In this document: piece by piece, positions 36,501 through 45,357 of the stretch
Layout of the letters: each line of letters opens with the position of its first letter
Position numbering within the stretch: the first letter of the stretch is position 1
Assembly: GCA_017795045.1 (NCBI GenBank)
Contig: CP051244.1
Location: 810,317-872,750, forward strand
Reading direction: 5' to 3'
DNA from: Allomuricauda sp.
Lineage (GTDB): Bacteria > Bacteroidota > Bacteroidia > Flavobacteriales > Flavobacteriaceae
Length of the DNA: 62,434 nucleotides
The notes under the pieces: generated by a model
Seen by the model: the letters and a program-made list of their open reading frames with translations, nothing else
Told to the model about the DNA's origin: nothing
Databases searched by the model: none
Program-made: the position numbers and the translations under genes

Positions 36501-37073
36501 CCTGGCATCATCATGCTTGCCATATTCTTGAGTTTGATTGGGGTGTTTGGAGGTATCGTCGCTACTGGAAGTGCCTTTGTAATCATGATGACCATGATGG
36601 GTATTATCTCATTGGCGGGAATTGTGGTGAACAACGGTGTGGTACTCTTGGATTATACCCAACTCCTTATCGATAGGAAGAAAGTAGCTTTGGATCTGGA
36701 CGAGGAAGACCTTTTGGAACCCGAAGACTTTAAAGAAGCCGTGGTCAAAGGAGGTAAGGCAAGGTTGCGCCCTGTACTCCTTACGGCCATCACCACCATT
36801 TTGGGGTTGATTCCATTGGCAACCGGGTTCAACATCAACTTCTTTACCTTGATGAGTGAGTTTAACCCCTACATATACTTTGGGGGAGACAACGTAATCT
36901 TCTGGGGACCTTTGGCCTGGACAGTGATCTATGGTCTATTGGTAGCCACCTTCTTGACCCTGATCGTGGTTCCTATCCTATTTACTTTGGTATACCGAAT
37001 TAAACTGCGAATCCATAGAAACCAAAAAAGAAGGGAACAAAAGAAAAAAGAACAATTGGATATGGCCGCCTAG
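33564..37073 (+). CDS. RND family efflux permease (AcrB/MdtB-like)
   Basis: 1169 residues, 12 membrane helices in two halves with large periplasmic loops. The TM4 relay region reads GMLVDNGIVVVENVYR: the first Asp (about 415) of the usual Asp-Asp pair is kept and the second is Asn. It is the last gene of the TetR operon and is followed by a strong terminator. The substrate is unknown; a drug, lipid or bile-like hydrophobic compound is plausible. Confidence 0.93.
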   Translation: MSKQKKSVDKEFRLSSWAIDNKTTMYVLIAVILFLGASAYFSMPRESFPEIKETKIYISSLYPGNTAEDIEKLITDPLEDELKTVSNVVEITSTSQEDYSMIIVEFDENISVEGALQKVKDEVDSKTAGEDWPTFNGAKVEPNVFDLSLSEEMPILNINISGDYPVDKLKEYGEYLEDEIEGLLEIKQVDIRGAQEKEVEVAVDIYKMMAAKVSFNDIINTISNENMTTSAGNLITSGQRRTIRIVGEIDKPNELENFVVKSENGNPIYLRDIAKVTFKEEDKTTYAREYGAPVVMLDVKKRAGKNMVAAAEQIQVIVDDAVKNVFPQDLKVTIANDQSSKTIGQVDDLVNNIIFGIILVVTVLMFFLGFKNALFVGFAIPMSMFMSLMILNTLGYTMNTMILFGLIMGLGMLVDNGIVVVENVYRLMDEEGMSRIEAAKKGIGEIAFPIIISTLTTVAAFVPLGLWPGVMGQFMIYFPVTLSVVLGSSLFVAIFFNSVLVSRYMTTEDKSMPLKQIIRITSIISVIGLLIILFGGAYRALGSLMVLTAIMLWIYRLFLRNWANGFQNKVLPRWERFYERTLRYTLSGRKPIFIAIGTFVLLLIAFMGFGASVGSQRTKVEFFPDNTPNQIIVYIEYPEGTDIKKTNTITKDIEQRVFDIVNADAYTHGDYNFLVESGVSQVGEGAGNPQTDGGSSAEMPHRGKITATMREYKFREGADSNDLLRKVQEALKDVYPGVAISVEKDAVGPPAGYPINIELEGDDYSELIVAAEQMRNFINTRNIPGIDELKIDVNKSKPSMLVAVDRKKAGELGVATGQVGQQLRNSIFGAKAGIYKEDGEDYDIYVRFNEENRYNTSAIFNQRITFRDASSGQIKEVPVSAVAKQVNSTGFSAIKHRDTRRVVTVYSALAPGFTDAGAIVNKIQEEMNDFDGLPSDIKVDYTGQIEEQNKQMAFLMGAFFTGLGLIFFILIFQFNSVSKPGIIMLAIFLSLIGVFGGIVATGSAFVIMMTMMGIISLAGIVVNNGVVLLDYTQLLIDRKKVALDLDEEDLLEPEDFKEAVVKGGKARLRPVLLTAITTILGLIPLATGFNINFFTLMSEFNPYIYFGGDNVIFWGPLAWTVIYGLLVATFLTLIVVPILFTLVYRIKLRIHRNQKRREQKKKEQLDMAA

Positions 37074-37080
37074 GTCACAA

Positions 37081-37111
37081 AAAAAGCCCCTGCCAATGGC
37101 AGGGGCTTTTT
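37081..37111. terminator. Bidirectional intrinsic terminator
   Basis: AAAAAGCCCCTGCC pairs perfectly with GGCAGGGGCTTTTT across a 3-base loop: a 14-bp stem flanked by A- and T-runs. It can end both the RND operon (+) and the convergent MORN-repeat gene (-). Confidence 0.9.
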
Positions 37112-37128
37112 AATTAAATCGTTTTACA

Positions 37129-37479
37129 TTACTTGTCAATCGATACGATTTCAGATTGGTTCCAGTTTTTTACACTGGCAATCCTATTGTCGCTGAAATC
37201 CACTTCCCTCAACAAATCGCCTTCCCAGAAAAACCATTTTCCAGTTCTCTGTCCATTAATATACGCCCCGGAAGCCATTTTCTTGCCTTCCGTGTTGTAC
37301 ATCAACCATTGACCGTGTAATTTTCCGTTCAGATAATAGCCGGTTTGGGCCATTTCTCCGTTTTCATGAAAATATGTTGCTTTTACCATTTTTCCCACTT
37401 TCTCAAAAGTCGGTTGGGTATCTTGCGGATACATATAAACCGAAAACATCACCGCCATAAAAAATATTGCTTTCTTCAT
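37129..37479 (-). CDS. Secreted MORN-repeat (YwqK-like) protein
   Basis: 116 residues with a signal peptide (about MYPQ) and three or four MORN-type repeats: YFHENGEMAQTGYYLNGKLHG, YNTEGKKMASGAYINGQRTG and WEGDLLREVDFSDN. Such proteins are often annotated as YwqK-family antitoxin components, but nothing toxin-like is adjacent. The signal peptide places it in the envelope. Function unknown. Confidence 0.82.
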   Translation of the reverse strand: MKKAIFFMAVMFSVYMYPQDTQPTFEKVGKMVKATYFHENGEMAQTGYYLNGKLHGQWLMYNTEGKKMASGAYINGQRTGKWFFWEGDLLREVDFSDNRIASVKNWNQSEIVSIDK

Positions 37480-37814
37480 AATACATTGGGATTTAAAATC
37501 TTGAACTGCTTGTACTAACGCTATAAATTTATTTAAATTTTACATTAAATAAAGATTTACGTAACAATAAATTTACATTAAATTCATATTTAACTGAAAA
37601 ATAGATAGTTAACTTTTTTGTAAAATTGCTTTTTATCCCGTTTATCGGTAAAAAAAGCACCCTTTTTGAATCAAACCTTTACGCTGGCCTATGATTGGAT
37701 CGAGGTCAAAAGCTCTTTTATCAAAATCCTATGCCGATCAGGAAGGAGAAAATCCATATATCTAGCAATAAATTTTGGCATTCCTATTAAATTTGCCGTC
37801 TCATAACAAACATC
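37480..37814. other. AT-rich intergenic region with direct repeats
   Basis: No gene seen in 335 bases. It holds a 12-base direct repeat TTTACATTAAAT at 37539-37550 and 37572-37583, exactly 33 bases (three helical turns) apart, on the side of the MORN gene. An imperfect stem-loop lies around 37627-37660 (TGCTTTTTATCC against GGTAAAAAAAGCA), and the aspS promoter is at the right end. Confidence 0.6.
37788..37795 (+). promoter_or_regulatory. -7 promoter box of aspS
   Basis: TAAATTTG matches TAnnTTTG, 19 bases before the ATG at 37815. The -33 element is weak. Confidence 0.5.
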
Positions 37815-39563
37815 ATGTACAGAAGTAATACCTGCGATGCATTAAGGGCATCACATATCGGTTCGGAAGTAGTTTTAAGTGGTTGGGTACACAAACTCCG
37901 TGACAAGGGTTTTGTGGTTTGGGTAGACCTTCGCGATCGCTACGGCATTACCCAATTGGTGTTTGATGAAGACCGCACCCCCAAAGAGCTTTTGGAACAA
38001 GCCAGGGAATTGGGTCGTGAAACGGTGATTCAGGTCAAGGGAGAGGTCATTGAACGGGCCTCAAAAAACCCAAATATCCCAACTGGGGAAATCGAGGTAT
38101 TGGTCAAGGAACTTACCATTCTCAACAAATCCCTCCTGCCCCCCTTTACCATTGAGGATGAAACGGATGGCGGAGAGGACATCCGCATGAAATACCGTTA
38201 CTTGGATATCCGAAGGAATCCGGTAAAGAACAAGCTTATTTTTAGGCACAAAGTAAGCATGGAAGTCCGAAAATACCTTTCGGAACAAGGATTCATCGAT
38301 GTGGAGACCCCCTATTTGATCAAGTCTACCCCAGAAGGCGCGCGCGACTTTTTGGTCCCTAGCCGAATGAATGAAGGTCAGTTCTACGCCCTGCCCCAAT
38401 CCCCACAGACGTTTAAGCAGTTGTTGATGGTCGGTGGGCTGGACAAGTATTTTCAAATTGTAAAATGCTTTAGGGACGAAGACCTACGGGCAGACAGACA
38501 ACCCGAATTCACCCAGATAGATTGCGAAATGGCCTTTGTGGAACAGGAAGACATCCTGAATACCTTTGAAGGCCTTACCAAGCATTTGCTCAAGGAAATC
38601 AAAGGAGTGGAAATAGATGAATTTCCAAGAATGACTTTTGATGATGCCATGCGCCTGTATGGTAACGACAAGCCCGATATCCGTTTTGGAATGCAGTTTG
38701 GGGAACTGAACGCAGTGGCCCAACATAAGGAGTTCAACGTCTTTAACTCTGCCGAGCTGGTTGTGGGCATCGCTGTTCCCGGAGCAGCAAGCTATACCCG
38801 AAAAGAAATAGACGCCCTTATCGATTGGGTTAAACGCCCCCAAGTGGGTGCCAAGGGGATGGTCTACGTAAAATGCAACGAGGACAGTTCCTACAAATCA
38901 TCCGTGGATAAGTTTTATGACCAAGATGATTTGGCCCAATGGGCCGAAGTCACTGGCGCAAAACCGGGCGACCTTATTTGTGTTCTTTCCGGGAACACCA
39001 ACGAAACCCGTGCACAGCTCAGCGCCCTTAGAATGGAGTTGGCCGAAAGGCTCGGTCTAAGAAAACCGGATGAGTTCGCTCCTCTATGGGTCGTGGATTT
39101 TCCCTTGTTGGAACTGGATGAGGAAACCGGCACCTATCATGCCATGCACCACCCCTTCACCTCACCAAAACCCGGTCAATTGGAATTGTTGGACACCGAC
39201 CCGGGAGCTGTCAAGGCCAATGCCTATGATTTGGTGTTGAACGGCAATGAAATTGGCGGTGGATCTATCCGTATCCACGATAAACAAGTACAGGCAACCA
39301 TGTTCAAGCATCTAGGGTTTACCCCTGAAGAGGCCAAGGCCCAGTTCGGGTTTTTAATGGATGCCTTCCAATACGGTGCCCCGCCCCATGGTGGAATTGC
39401 ATTTGGTTTGGACCGATTGGTGGCCATTTTAGGTGGACAGGAAACTATTCGTGACTTTATCGCTTTCCCAAAAAACAATAGCGGTAGGGATGTTATGATA
39501 GATGCCCCGGCAACCATTGATGATGAACAACTCAAAGAACTCTATCTAAAATTGGATCATTAA
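37815..39563 (+). CDS. aspS: Aspartyl-tRNA synthetase
   Basis: Class IIb synthetase charging tRNA-Asp. N-terminal OB-fold anticodon domain ([28 protein letters not shown]), catalytic core with motif 2 around [16 protein letters not shown] and motif 3 [13 protein letters not shown], plus the bacterial GAD insertion domain in the middle. At 582 residues it has the bacterial length. Start and promoter agree; a terminator follows. Confidence 0.97.
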   Translation: MYRSNTCDALRASHIGSEVVLSGWVHKLRDKGFVVWVDLRDRYGITQLVFDEDRTPKELLEQARELGRETVIQVKGEVIERASKNPNIPTGEIEVLVKELTILNKSLLPPFTIEDETDGGEDIRMKYRYLDIRRNPVKNKLIFRHKVSMEVRKYLSEQGFIDVETPYLIKSTPEGARDFLVPSRMNEGQFYALPQSPQTFKQLLMVGGLDKYFQIVKCFRDEDLRADRQPEFTQIDCEMAFVEQEDILNTFEGLTKHLLKEIKGVEIDEFPRMTFDDAMRLYGNDKPDIRFGMQFGELNAVAQHKEFNVFNSAELVVGIAVPGAASYTRKEIDALIDWVKRPQVGAKGMVYVKCNEDSSYKSSVDKFYDQDDLAQWAEVTGAKPGDLICVLSGNTNETRAQLSALRMELAERLGLRKPDEFAPLWVVDFPLLELDEETGTYHAMHHPFTSPKPGQLELLDTDPGAVKANAYDLVLNGNEIGGGSIRIHDKQVQATMFKHLGFTPEEAKAQFGFLMDAFQYGAPPHGGIAFGLDRLVAILGGQETIRDFIAFPKNNSGRDVMIDAPATIDDEQLKELYLKLDH

Positions 39564-39568
39564 AACAC

Positions 39569-39592
39569 AATCCCGCTTAAGCGGGATTTTTT
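39569..39592 (+). terminator. Intrinsic terminator after aspS
   Basis: AATCCCGC-TTAA-GCGGGATT followed by a T-run: an 8-bp GC-rich stem 5 bases after the aspS stop codon. Confidence 0.85.
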
Positions 39593-39620
39593 AATACATT
39601 TAGGTAGTTTCATCAACCTC

Positions 39621-41405
39621 ATGTCCAACCGAACAAAAAAAATATTCACGAAGTTTTTGAAATGGAGGTATAAAAATATCTCCAACAAAACCTTTGTGCA
39701 CCTTATGAGTTTGGTGGTTGGTTTTTTGGCCGGGTTGGTGGCCGTTACCTTAAAAAACTTCACCTATTTTATCGAGTCCCTGCTTAAAATGGGAATCGTT
39801 TTTTCAGAAAATCAGCTCTACTTTATCCTACCCACCATTGGGTTGACGTTTGTGTATCTCTACGTAAAGTTCGTACACAAAAAGCCGATTCAGCATGCCG
39901 TGTCATCCATCATTTTCTCCCTTTCCAAAAAAGGGGGACTTCTATCGACCAAGGATATTTACGCCCCACTCATCACAGCACCGCTTACCGTAGGATTTGG
40001 GGGGTCCGTGGGACTTTTGGGACCGGCAGTCAAGTCCGGTTCGGCCATAAGCTCCAACCTTAGTCGCCTTTTTCATATTGATGCCAAGACCCGGTCCTTA
40101 TTGGTTGCCTGTGCTTCGGCAGGGGCCATTTCATCCATCTTCCAATCCCCTATTGCCGCCATCATCTTTGCCGTGGAGGTATTCACACTGGATTTGACCA
40201 TGATGTCCATGCTACCCCTACTTTTGGCATCAATTTCTGGAGTGCTCACCTCCTATTTCTTTTTGGGAAACGAAGTGCTTTTTAGTTTTTCCCTTACAGA
40301 AGGATTTGAATTGAAGGATACCCCATTTTATGTATTGTTGGGCGTGGGTACCGCCTTCGCCTCGATATATTTTACCAAGATGTACTTTTCCATACTCACC
40401 TTTTTCAAACGGTTCAAAAGTCCCAAGTACAAACTTTTGGTAGGCGGTATTGCCATAGGAATTATGCTTTATGCCATCCCTCCACTCTACGGAGAAGGTT
40501 TTGGTTTCATCAATAATTTATTGGATGGGGACCATTTAAAGGCTTTGGGAAAAACCCCGTTCGATGCTTATACGGATAACATTTGGGTAGTGATTGCCCT
40601 TTTGTTCGGCATTACCATTTTTAAGGCCATAGCCATGACCACGACCTTTGCCGCTGGTGGTGCCGGTGGAATCTTTATTCCCACCATGGTTATGGGAAGC
40701 GCGTTGGGCAATGTAGTGGCCAAGATCATCAACCATCTGGGGCTCGGATTTTCGGTATCGGAGAGCAACTTCACCCTGATCGGCATGGCCGGTTTGATCG
40801 CTGGGGTTATCCATGCGCCTTTGACCGCTATCTTCTTGATTGCTGAAATCACTGGAGGTTATGAACTCTTTGTTCCCTTGATGATTACGGCTTCCATCTC
40901 CTATCTCACCACCAAAAATGCGTTGGACTATACCATTTACACCAAAGAACTGGCAAAAATTGGCGCCGTACTATCCCACAATAAGGACCAAATGGTCTTG
41001 GGACTTATGGAAATGGACGATGTAATCGAGAAAAATTTCAAATCGGTACATCCAGAAATGTCCTTGGGGGATATGTTGCACGAATCCGTTTCCAAATCCA
41101 AAAGGAACATTTTCCCGGTGCTGGACGATGATAAAAAATTAATGGGCATCATTGTGTTGGATGATATTCGCCAATTTATGTTTGATCGAGATCTTTATGA
41201 AACCGTTCATGTAAAGAATTTAATGCATGCCCCTCCCGAGCATATCTTTTATGGAAAGGATACCATGAAACAGGTCATGAAAAAGTTTCAGGACAGTGGG
41301 GCCTGGAACCTACCCGTTATCAAGGATGGCAAATATGAAGGTTTCATTTCAAAATCGAAATTATTGACGGCCTATCGCCGAAAACTCATCAATTACACCC
41401 AATGA
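39621..41405 (+). CDS. ClC family chloride channel with CBS domains
   Basis: 594 residues: ClC membrane core to about 440, then a pair of CBS domains (FPVLDDDKKLMGIIVLDDI, LPVIKDGKYEGFISKSK). The selectivity segments are GFGGSVGLLGP (125-135) and GGIFIPT. The position of the gating glutamate (GREGP in E. coli ClC) is Leu133, and the internal proton glutamate position appears to be Val187, next to Glu186. This suggests a channel or unusual gating rather than a standard Cl-/H+ antiporter. It overlaps the next gene by 4 bases. Confidence 0.92.
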   Translation: MSNRTKKIFTKFLKWRYKNISNKTFVHLMSLVVGFLAGLVAVTLKNFTYFIESLLKMGIVFSENQLYFILPTIGLTFVYLYVKFVHKKPIQHAVSSIIFSLSKKGGLLSTKDIYAPLITAPLTVGFGGSVGLLGPAVKSGSAISSNLSRLFHIDAKTRSLLVACASAGAISSIFQSPIAAIIFAVEVFTLDLTMMSMLPLLLASISGVLTSYFFLGNEVLFSFSLTEGFELKDTPFYVLLGVGTAFASIYFTKMYFSILTFFKRFKSPKYKLLVGGIAIGIMLYAIPPLYGEGFGFINNLLDGDHLKALGKTPFDAYTDNIWVVIALLFGITIFKAIAMTTTFAAGGAGGIFIPTMVMGSALGNVVAKIINHLGLGFSVSESNFTLIGMAGLIAGVIHAPLTAIFLIAEITGGYELFVPLMITASISYLTTKNALDYTIYTKELAKIGAVLSHNKDQMVLGLMEMDDVIEKNFKSVHPEMSLGDMLHESVSKSKRNIFPVLDDDKKLMGIIVLDDIRQFMFDRDLYETVHVKNLMHAPPEHIFYGKDTMKQVMKKFQDSGAWNLPVIKDGKYEGFISKSKLLTAYRRKLINYTQ

Positions 41406-41665
41406 AATTCAAGCTCAAATATATCATTGTCCTTATCGTTCTGGCTTCCATTTCCTCCATCATATTTGGCTTTTCCATTGAAGAGGAACAACCTTCCACT
41501 GCCCACAAATATATCGGTTTGGGTACCATAGGACTGTTTTTGGTGGCCATGCCCCTTTTCCTGTTCAAGGAGAGCAAGGGCAAGAACATGAAAGACTACA
41601 TGCTCACCAAGGACAACATAAAAAAAATGCAGGATCAAGAGCGCAAAAACACTGGAAAAGAATAA
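41402..41665 (+). CDS. Small two-helix membrane protein coupled to the ClC channel
   Basis: 87 residues: basic start, membrane helix at about 7-23, a short loop EEEQPSTAHKYIG, a second helix at about 38-54 and a charged C-terminal tail. The ATG overlaps the ClC stop (ATGA), so it is translated together with the channel. I do not recognise a family; an accessory role is only suggested by position. Confidence 0.75.
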   Translation: MKFKLKYIIVLIVLASISSIIFGFSIEEEQPSTAHKYIGLGTIGLFLVAMPLFLFKESKGKNMKDYMLTKDNIKKMQDQERKNTGKE

Positions 41666-41714
41666 TCTCATCAAGATTTAATGGTTATTTTACCTGATTA
41701 GACGTAAAATATCC

Positions 41715-41722
41715 TACATTCG
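41715..41722 (+). promoter_or_regulatory. Probable -7 box of the cold shock gene
   Basis: TACATTCG matches 7 of 8 positions of TAnnTTTG, 24 bases before the ATG. A long T-run separates it from the start codon. Confidence 0.35.
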
Positions 41723-41746
41723 TGCTTTAACATTTATTTTTTTTTA

Positions 41747-41941
41747 ATGACCGGTACAGTAAAATTTTTTAATGGATCCAAAGGTTATGGGTTCATTACC
41801 AACGACGACACAGGAAAGGACATCTTTGTTCATGTTACAGCATTGAACGGGGTGGAATTGAACGAAGGCGACAAAGTAGAATACCAAGAAGAAGAAGGAA
41901 GAAAAGGAAGGGTTGCTGCACAAGTGCAAGTAATCGGATAA
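41747..41941 (+). CDS. CspA family cold shock protein
   Basis: 64-residue single cold-shock domain that binds single-stranded RNA and DNA. RNP1 is KGYGFI and RNP2 is DIFVHV, with the expected N-terminal MTGTVKFFN. It may act as an RNA chaperone at low temperature. It is monocistronic, followed by a terminator. Confidence 0.95.
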   Translation: MTGTVKFFNGSKGYGFITNDDTGKDIFVHVTALNGVELNEGDKVEYQEEEGRKGRVAAQVQVIG

Positions 41942-41966
41942 TTATATTTTATTTTGAAAAATTTCG

Positions 41967-41992
41967 AAGCCCTGGCCCATGCCGGGGCTTTT
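41967..41992. terminator. Intrinsic terminator between the cold shock gene and tadA
   Basis: AAGCCCTGGC pairs with GCCGGGGCTT (one T-G pair) around a CCAT loop, then TTTT. It lies between two convergent genes and can serve the plus strand well and the minus strand less well. Confidence 0.8.
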
Positions 41993-41995
41993 ACT

Positions 41996-42445
41996 TTAGT
42001 TGAGGTTTCTTCTTTGGATAAAAAAACGTTTCAGTAATTCCGAAGCCTCGTTTTCCATAATTCCACTGACCACTTCCGTTTTGGGGTGCAGATGGCCTCC
42101 CATGACATTGAATCCTCGCTCCAAATCGGCCGCCCCATAGACAATCTTTGAAATTTGGCTCCAATATAGTGCCCCAGCACACATTTGGCACGGTTCCAAG
42201 GTCACATAGAGTGTGCAACCATGCAGATACTTACCGCCAAGAAAATTTGATGCCGCTGTTATGGCCTGCATCTCGGCATGGGCCGTTACATCCTTCAATC
42301 GCTCCGTGAGGTTATGGGCACGTCCAATGATCCGGTTGTCCACTACTACGATGGCCCCCACGGGAACTTCACCCATTTCGTAGGCCATTTCGGCCTCTTG
42401 TAGGGCTTTTTTCATAAAATAGGTGTCGTCAAACGGGTTCTCCAC
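41996..42445 (-). CDS. tadA: tRNA adenosine(34) deaminase
   Basis: Converts A34 to inosine in tRNA-Arg(ACG). The deaminase zinc site is complete: HAE (in VTAHAEMQAI) and PCQMC (in LEPCQMCAGALYWSQI), with the TadA-type ending ASELLKRFFIQRR. 149 residues is the usual length. It is divergent from dxs. Confidence 0.95.
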   Translation of the reverse strand: MENPFDDTYFMKKALQEAEMAYEMGEVPVGAIVVVDNRIIGRAHNLTERLKDVTAHAEMQAITAASNFLGGKYLHGCTLYVTLEPCQMCAGALYWSQISKIVYGAADLERGFNVMGGHLHPKTEVVSGIMENEASELLKRFFIQRRNLN

Positions 42446-42510
42446 AATTTTTATTGAAACTTTTCACGAAATGGCTAAGCTAAGCATAAAATAATTTTAC
42501 CTATTATAGG

Positions 42511-42518
42511 TACTTTTG
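42511..42518 (+). promoter_or_regulatory. -7 promoter box of dxs
   Basis: TACTTTTG, 11 bases before the TTG start codon at 42530; the predicted transcript begins about 5 bases before translation. Confidence 0.6.
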
Positions 42519-42529
42519 TTTTTTATTCG

Positions 42530-44308
42530 TTGGAAACGCTTTTAACACATATCAATTCCCCGGCAGACCTTAAAAAACTGCCTTTGGATAAACTACCCAA
42601 ACTCGCCCAAGAGCTTCGGGAATTTATTATTGATATTGTCTCCACAAAAGAAGGCCATTTGGGAGCCAGCTTGGGAGTTGTGGAACTGACCATAGCCCTC
42701 CATTATGTTTTTGATACTCCAACAGATAAGCTTATATGGGATGTGGGCCATCAGGCCTATGGCCACAAAATATTGACCGGTAGAAAGGAAATTTTCGAAA
42801 CCAACAGACAACTTGGTGGAATAAGCGGATTTCCCAAACGTAGTGAAAGCCCATATGATGATTTTGGCACCGGACATAGCTCTACGGCGATATCGGCCAT
42901 TTTGGGAATGGCCATGGCCTCCAAACTAAGTGGGGAAAACTCCAAACAGCACATTGCCGTGGTGGGCGATGCCTCCATAGCCAGCGGCATGGCCTTTGAA
43001 GGATTGAACCATCTTGGGGTCACCAATGTAAATGCCCTCATCATCCTAAATGACAATGCCATAGGCATAGACCCCAGTGTAGGGGCCCTAAAAAAATACC
43101 TCACCAACGTGAAAGCCGGTACGGCCAAGGATGAAAATATTTTTGAATGTTTGAACCTTGATTATTCCGGTCCATTGGATGGACATGATGTAAAACGCCT
43201 TGTGGAAGAATTGCAGCGCCTAAAGGAAGTGGATGGCCCCAAACTCCTTCATATCATTACCACCAAAGGAAAAGGCTTAAAAAAAGCGGAAGAAGATCAG
43301 GTGGTTTACCATGCCCCCGGAAAATTCGATAAAGTTACCGGGGAACGCCTCAAGAAACCCCAAGAGGCCCAACCCCCGAAATACCAGGAAGTATTTGGGC
43401 ATACCTTGGTGGAATTGGCCCAAAAAAACAAGAATATAGTGGGCATCACGCCTGCCATGCCCACAGGAAGTTCCCTTAAATACATGATGGAGCAAATACC
43501 CGATCGGGCATTTGATGTGGGCATCGCGGAGCAACATGCAGTGACCTTGGCCGCCGGGATGGCCGCACAAGGGCTTATCCCATTTTGCAATATCTATTCC
43601 ACCTTTTTGCAACGTGCCTATGATCAGGTCATCCATGATGTGGCCCTCCAGAACCTCCCGGTCATTTTTTGCTTGGATAGAGCTGGACTGGTAGGTCAGG
43701 ACGGTCCCACGCACCATGGTGTGTTTGATATTGCATACTTAAGATGCATTCCCAATCTTACCTTATTTGCCCCCATGAACGAAATGGAACTTAGGAACAT
43801 CATGTACACGGCCCAATTGGGCATGGATGGACCCATCGCCATTCGATACCCCCGGGGACAAGGTGTAACCATTGACTGGAAAAATGAATTGGAACCCACT
43901 CCATGGGGAACAGGGCGTTGCCTCAAGGAAGGGTCAAAAATAGCCGTCCTTACCGTGGGTCATATTGGAAATGAAATTTCCCGGTTATTGCAAACACTTG
44001 ACCAAACCGATGCCATTGGCCATTACGATATGCGTTTTGTAAAGCCCTTGGACCAAAAACTGTTACGCACCATTTTCAACACCTATGACCATATCATTAC
44101 GCTCGAGGATGGTTGCGAGATAGGTGGGTTTGGTTCCGCGGTACTGGAGTTTGCCAATGCAGAACAATATGTAAAACCTGTTACAATTTTTGGCATTCCA
44201 GATAGGTTTGTTGGTCATGGAACAATTCCGCAGACGCATAAACTGGCTGGCATAGATTTTGAAACCATTCATTCTTTTATACAATCAACCTTAGACCAAT
44301 GCGAATAA
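42530..44308 (+). CDS. dxs: 1-deoxy-D-xylulose-5-phosphate synthase
   Basis: First enzyme of the MEP isoprenoid pathway: ThDP-dependent condensation of pyruvate and glyceraldehyde 3-phosphate. The ThDP motif is GDASIASGMAFEGLN...NDN, the pyrimidine domain has DVGIAEQHAVTLAAGMA, and a C-terminal transketolase domain follows; 592 residues. The start is TTG; no ATG lies between the promoter and the conserved N-terminus. It can supply the prenyl synthase and crtY seen at 27-29 kb. Its end overlaps the next gene by 10 bases. Confidence 0.95.
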   Translation: METLLTHINSPADLKKLPLDKLPKLAQELREFIIDIVSTKEGHLGASLGVVELTIALHYVFDTPTDKLIWDVGHQAYGHKILTGRKEIFETNRQLGGISGFPKRSESPYDDFGTGHSSTAISAILGMAMASKLSGENSKQHIAVVGDASIASGMAFEGLNHLGVTNVNALIILNDNAIGIDPSVGALKKYLTNVKAGTAKDENIFECLNLDYSGPLDGHDVKRLVEELQRLKEVDGPKLLHIITTKGKGLKKAEEDQVVYHAPGKFDKVTGERLKKPQEAQPPKYQEVFGHTLVELAQKNKNIVGITPAMPTGSSLKYMMEQIPDRAFDVGIAEQHAVTLAAGMAAQGLIPFCNIYSTFLQRAYDQVIHDVALQNLPVIFCLDRAGLVGQDGPTHHGVFDIAYLRCIPNLTLFAPMNEMELRNIMYTAQLGMDGPIAIRYPRGQGVTIDWKNELEPTPWGTGRCLKEGSKIAVLTVGHIGNEISRLLQTLDQTDAIGHYDMRFVKPLDQKLLRTIFNTYDHIITLEDGCEIGGFGSAVLEFANAEQYVKPVTIFGIPDRFVGHGTIPQTHKLAGIDFETIHSFIQSTLDQCE

Positions 44309-45357
44309 TCTGTTGTTTACTCCTCTTCCTAGCCGTCTCCTTTTCCGCCAATGCCCAGATCAATCGTTTAAAAGTTTTTGAACCCGACAGTACCGAGACC
44401 GGCTTTCGGGTGGTACGGATAAAGGATGTCAAACTGAAGTATCTCACCCGTAGTGCAAAACTGACCGACCCAAGAACGGTGCTTAATCGGGTAAAACCCA
44501 TTAAAAGGTGGTACAAACGCTTTGTACCCCATTCCTTTTGGGATAAAAAGAATGCATTTGGCCTTAATATCAATGAAGTTTCCTTTGTAAATTGGAATGC
44601 TGGGGGTGACAATTCCGTGTCTGCCTTGGCCAGTGCCGACTTTGAACGAAATTACAAATTCCGGTACCTGAACTGGAAAAATGAGGTGAAACTACGGTAC
44701 GGCCTCAACGCCCAAGAAGGGAGGAAACTGCGAAAAACGGACGATCAAATACGATTATCCTCTACCATAGGTTTTAGAAAGGACACCATCACCAACTGGT
44801 ACTATTCGGTAAAAGCGAATTTCAACACCCAGTTTTCCAACGGTTTTAAATATCCCGACCGGGAAAACCCGATTTCCAGATTTATGGCTCCCGGTTATCT
44901 TTTTGTCGGTATTGGTACCTCCTATATTCCCCAAAATGAAAAATTCAACCTCTATATTTCTCCCGCTACCCTGAAATCAACCTTTGTTTTGGATGAAACT
45001 TTATCCAGTCAAGGAGCATTTGGTGTGGATGAGGGAGAAAATGTGTTTCTGGAACTTGGTTTCCTGGTTACCAATACATGGGAAAAGGAAATCCTTAAAA
45101 ATGTATTGATGAACCATCGCATCAACCTTTATACGGATTATGTAAGGAGTTTTGGCAACGTGGATGTGGATTGGGAAATGACCTTCAACCTAAAAGTCAA
45201 TGAATACATGAACGCCATGATTGGCACCCATGTGATTTTTGATGATGACATTAAGTTTGACGAAGTCGTAGCTGAAGATGGCACGATAACCGATCCGGGA
45301 ATATCCAAAATACAGTTTAAGCAGATTTTAGGGGTGGGCCTTAGATACGCCTTCTAG
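44299..45357 (+). CDS. DUF3078 protein, probable outer-membrane beta protein
   Basis: 352 residues with a signal peptide (FSANAQ). The DUF3078 region begins at about ...FGLNINEVSFVNWNAGGDNSVSALASADF and continues with alternating beta-strands to the C-terminal LGVGLRYAF, typical of a small outer-membrane barrel. It overlaps dxs by 10 bases in another frame and overlaps the convergent dGTPase gene by 4 bases. The function of the family is unknown. Confidence 0.85.
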   Translation: MRIICCLLLFLAVSFSANAQINRLKVFEPDSTETGFRVVRIKDVKLKYLTRSAKLTDPRTVLNRVKPIKRWYKRFVPHSFWDKKNAFGLNINEVSFVNWNAGGDNSVSALASADFERNYKFRYLNWKNEVKLRYGLNAQEGRKLRKTDDQIRLSSTIGFRKDTITNWYYSVKANFNTQFSNGFKYPDRENPISRFMAPGYLFVGIGTSYIPQNEKFNLYISPATLKSTFVLDETLSSQGAFGVDEGENVFLELGFLVTNTWEKEILKNVLMNHRINLYTDYVRSFGNVDVDWEMTFNLKVNEYMNAMIGTHVIFDDDIKFDEVVAEDGTITDPGISKIQFKQILGVGLRYAF

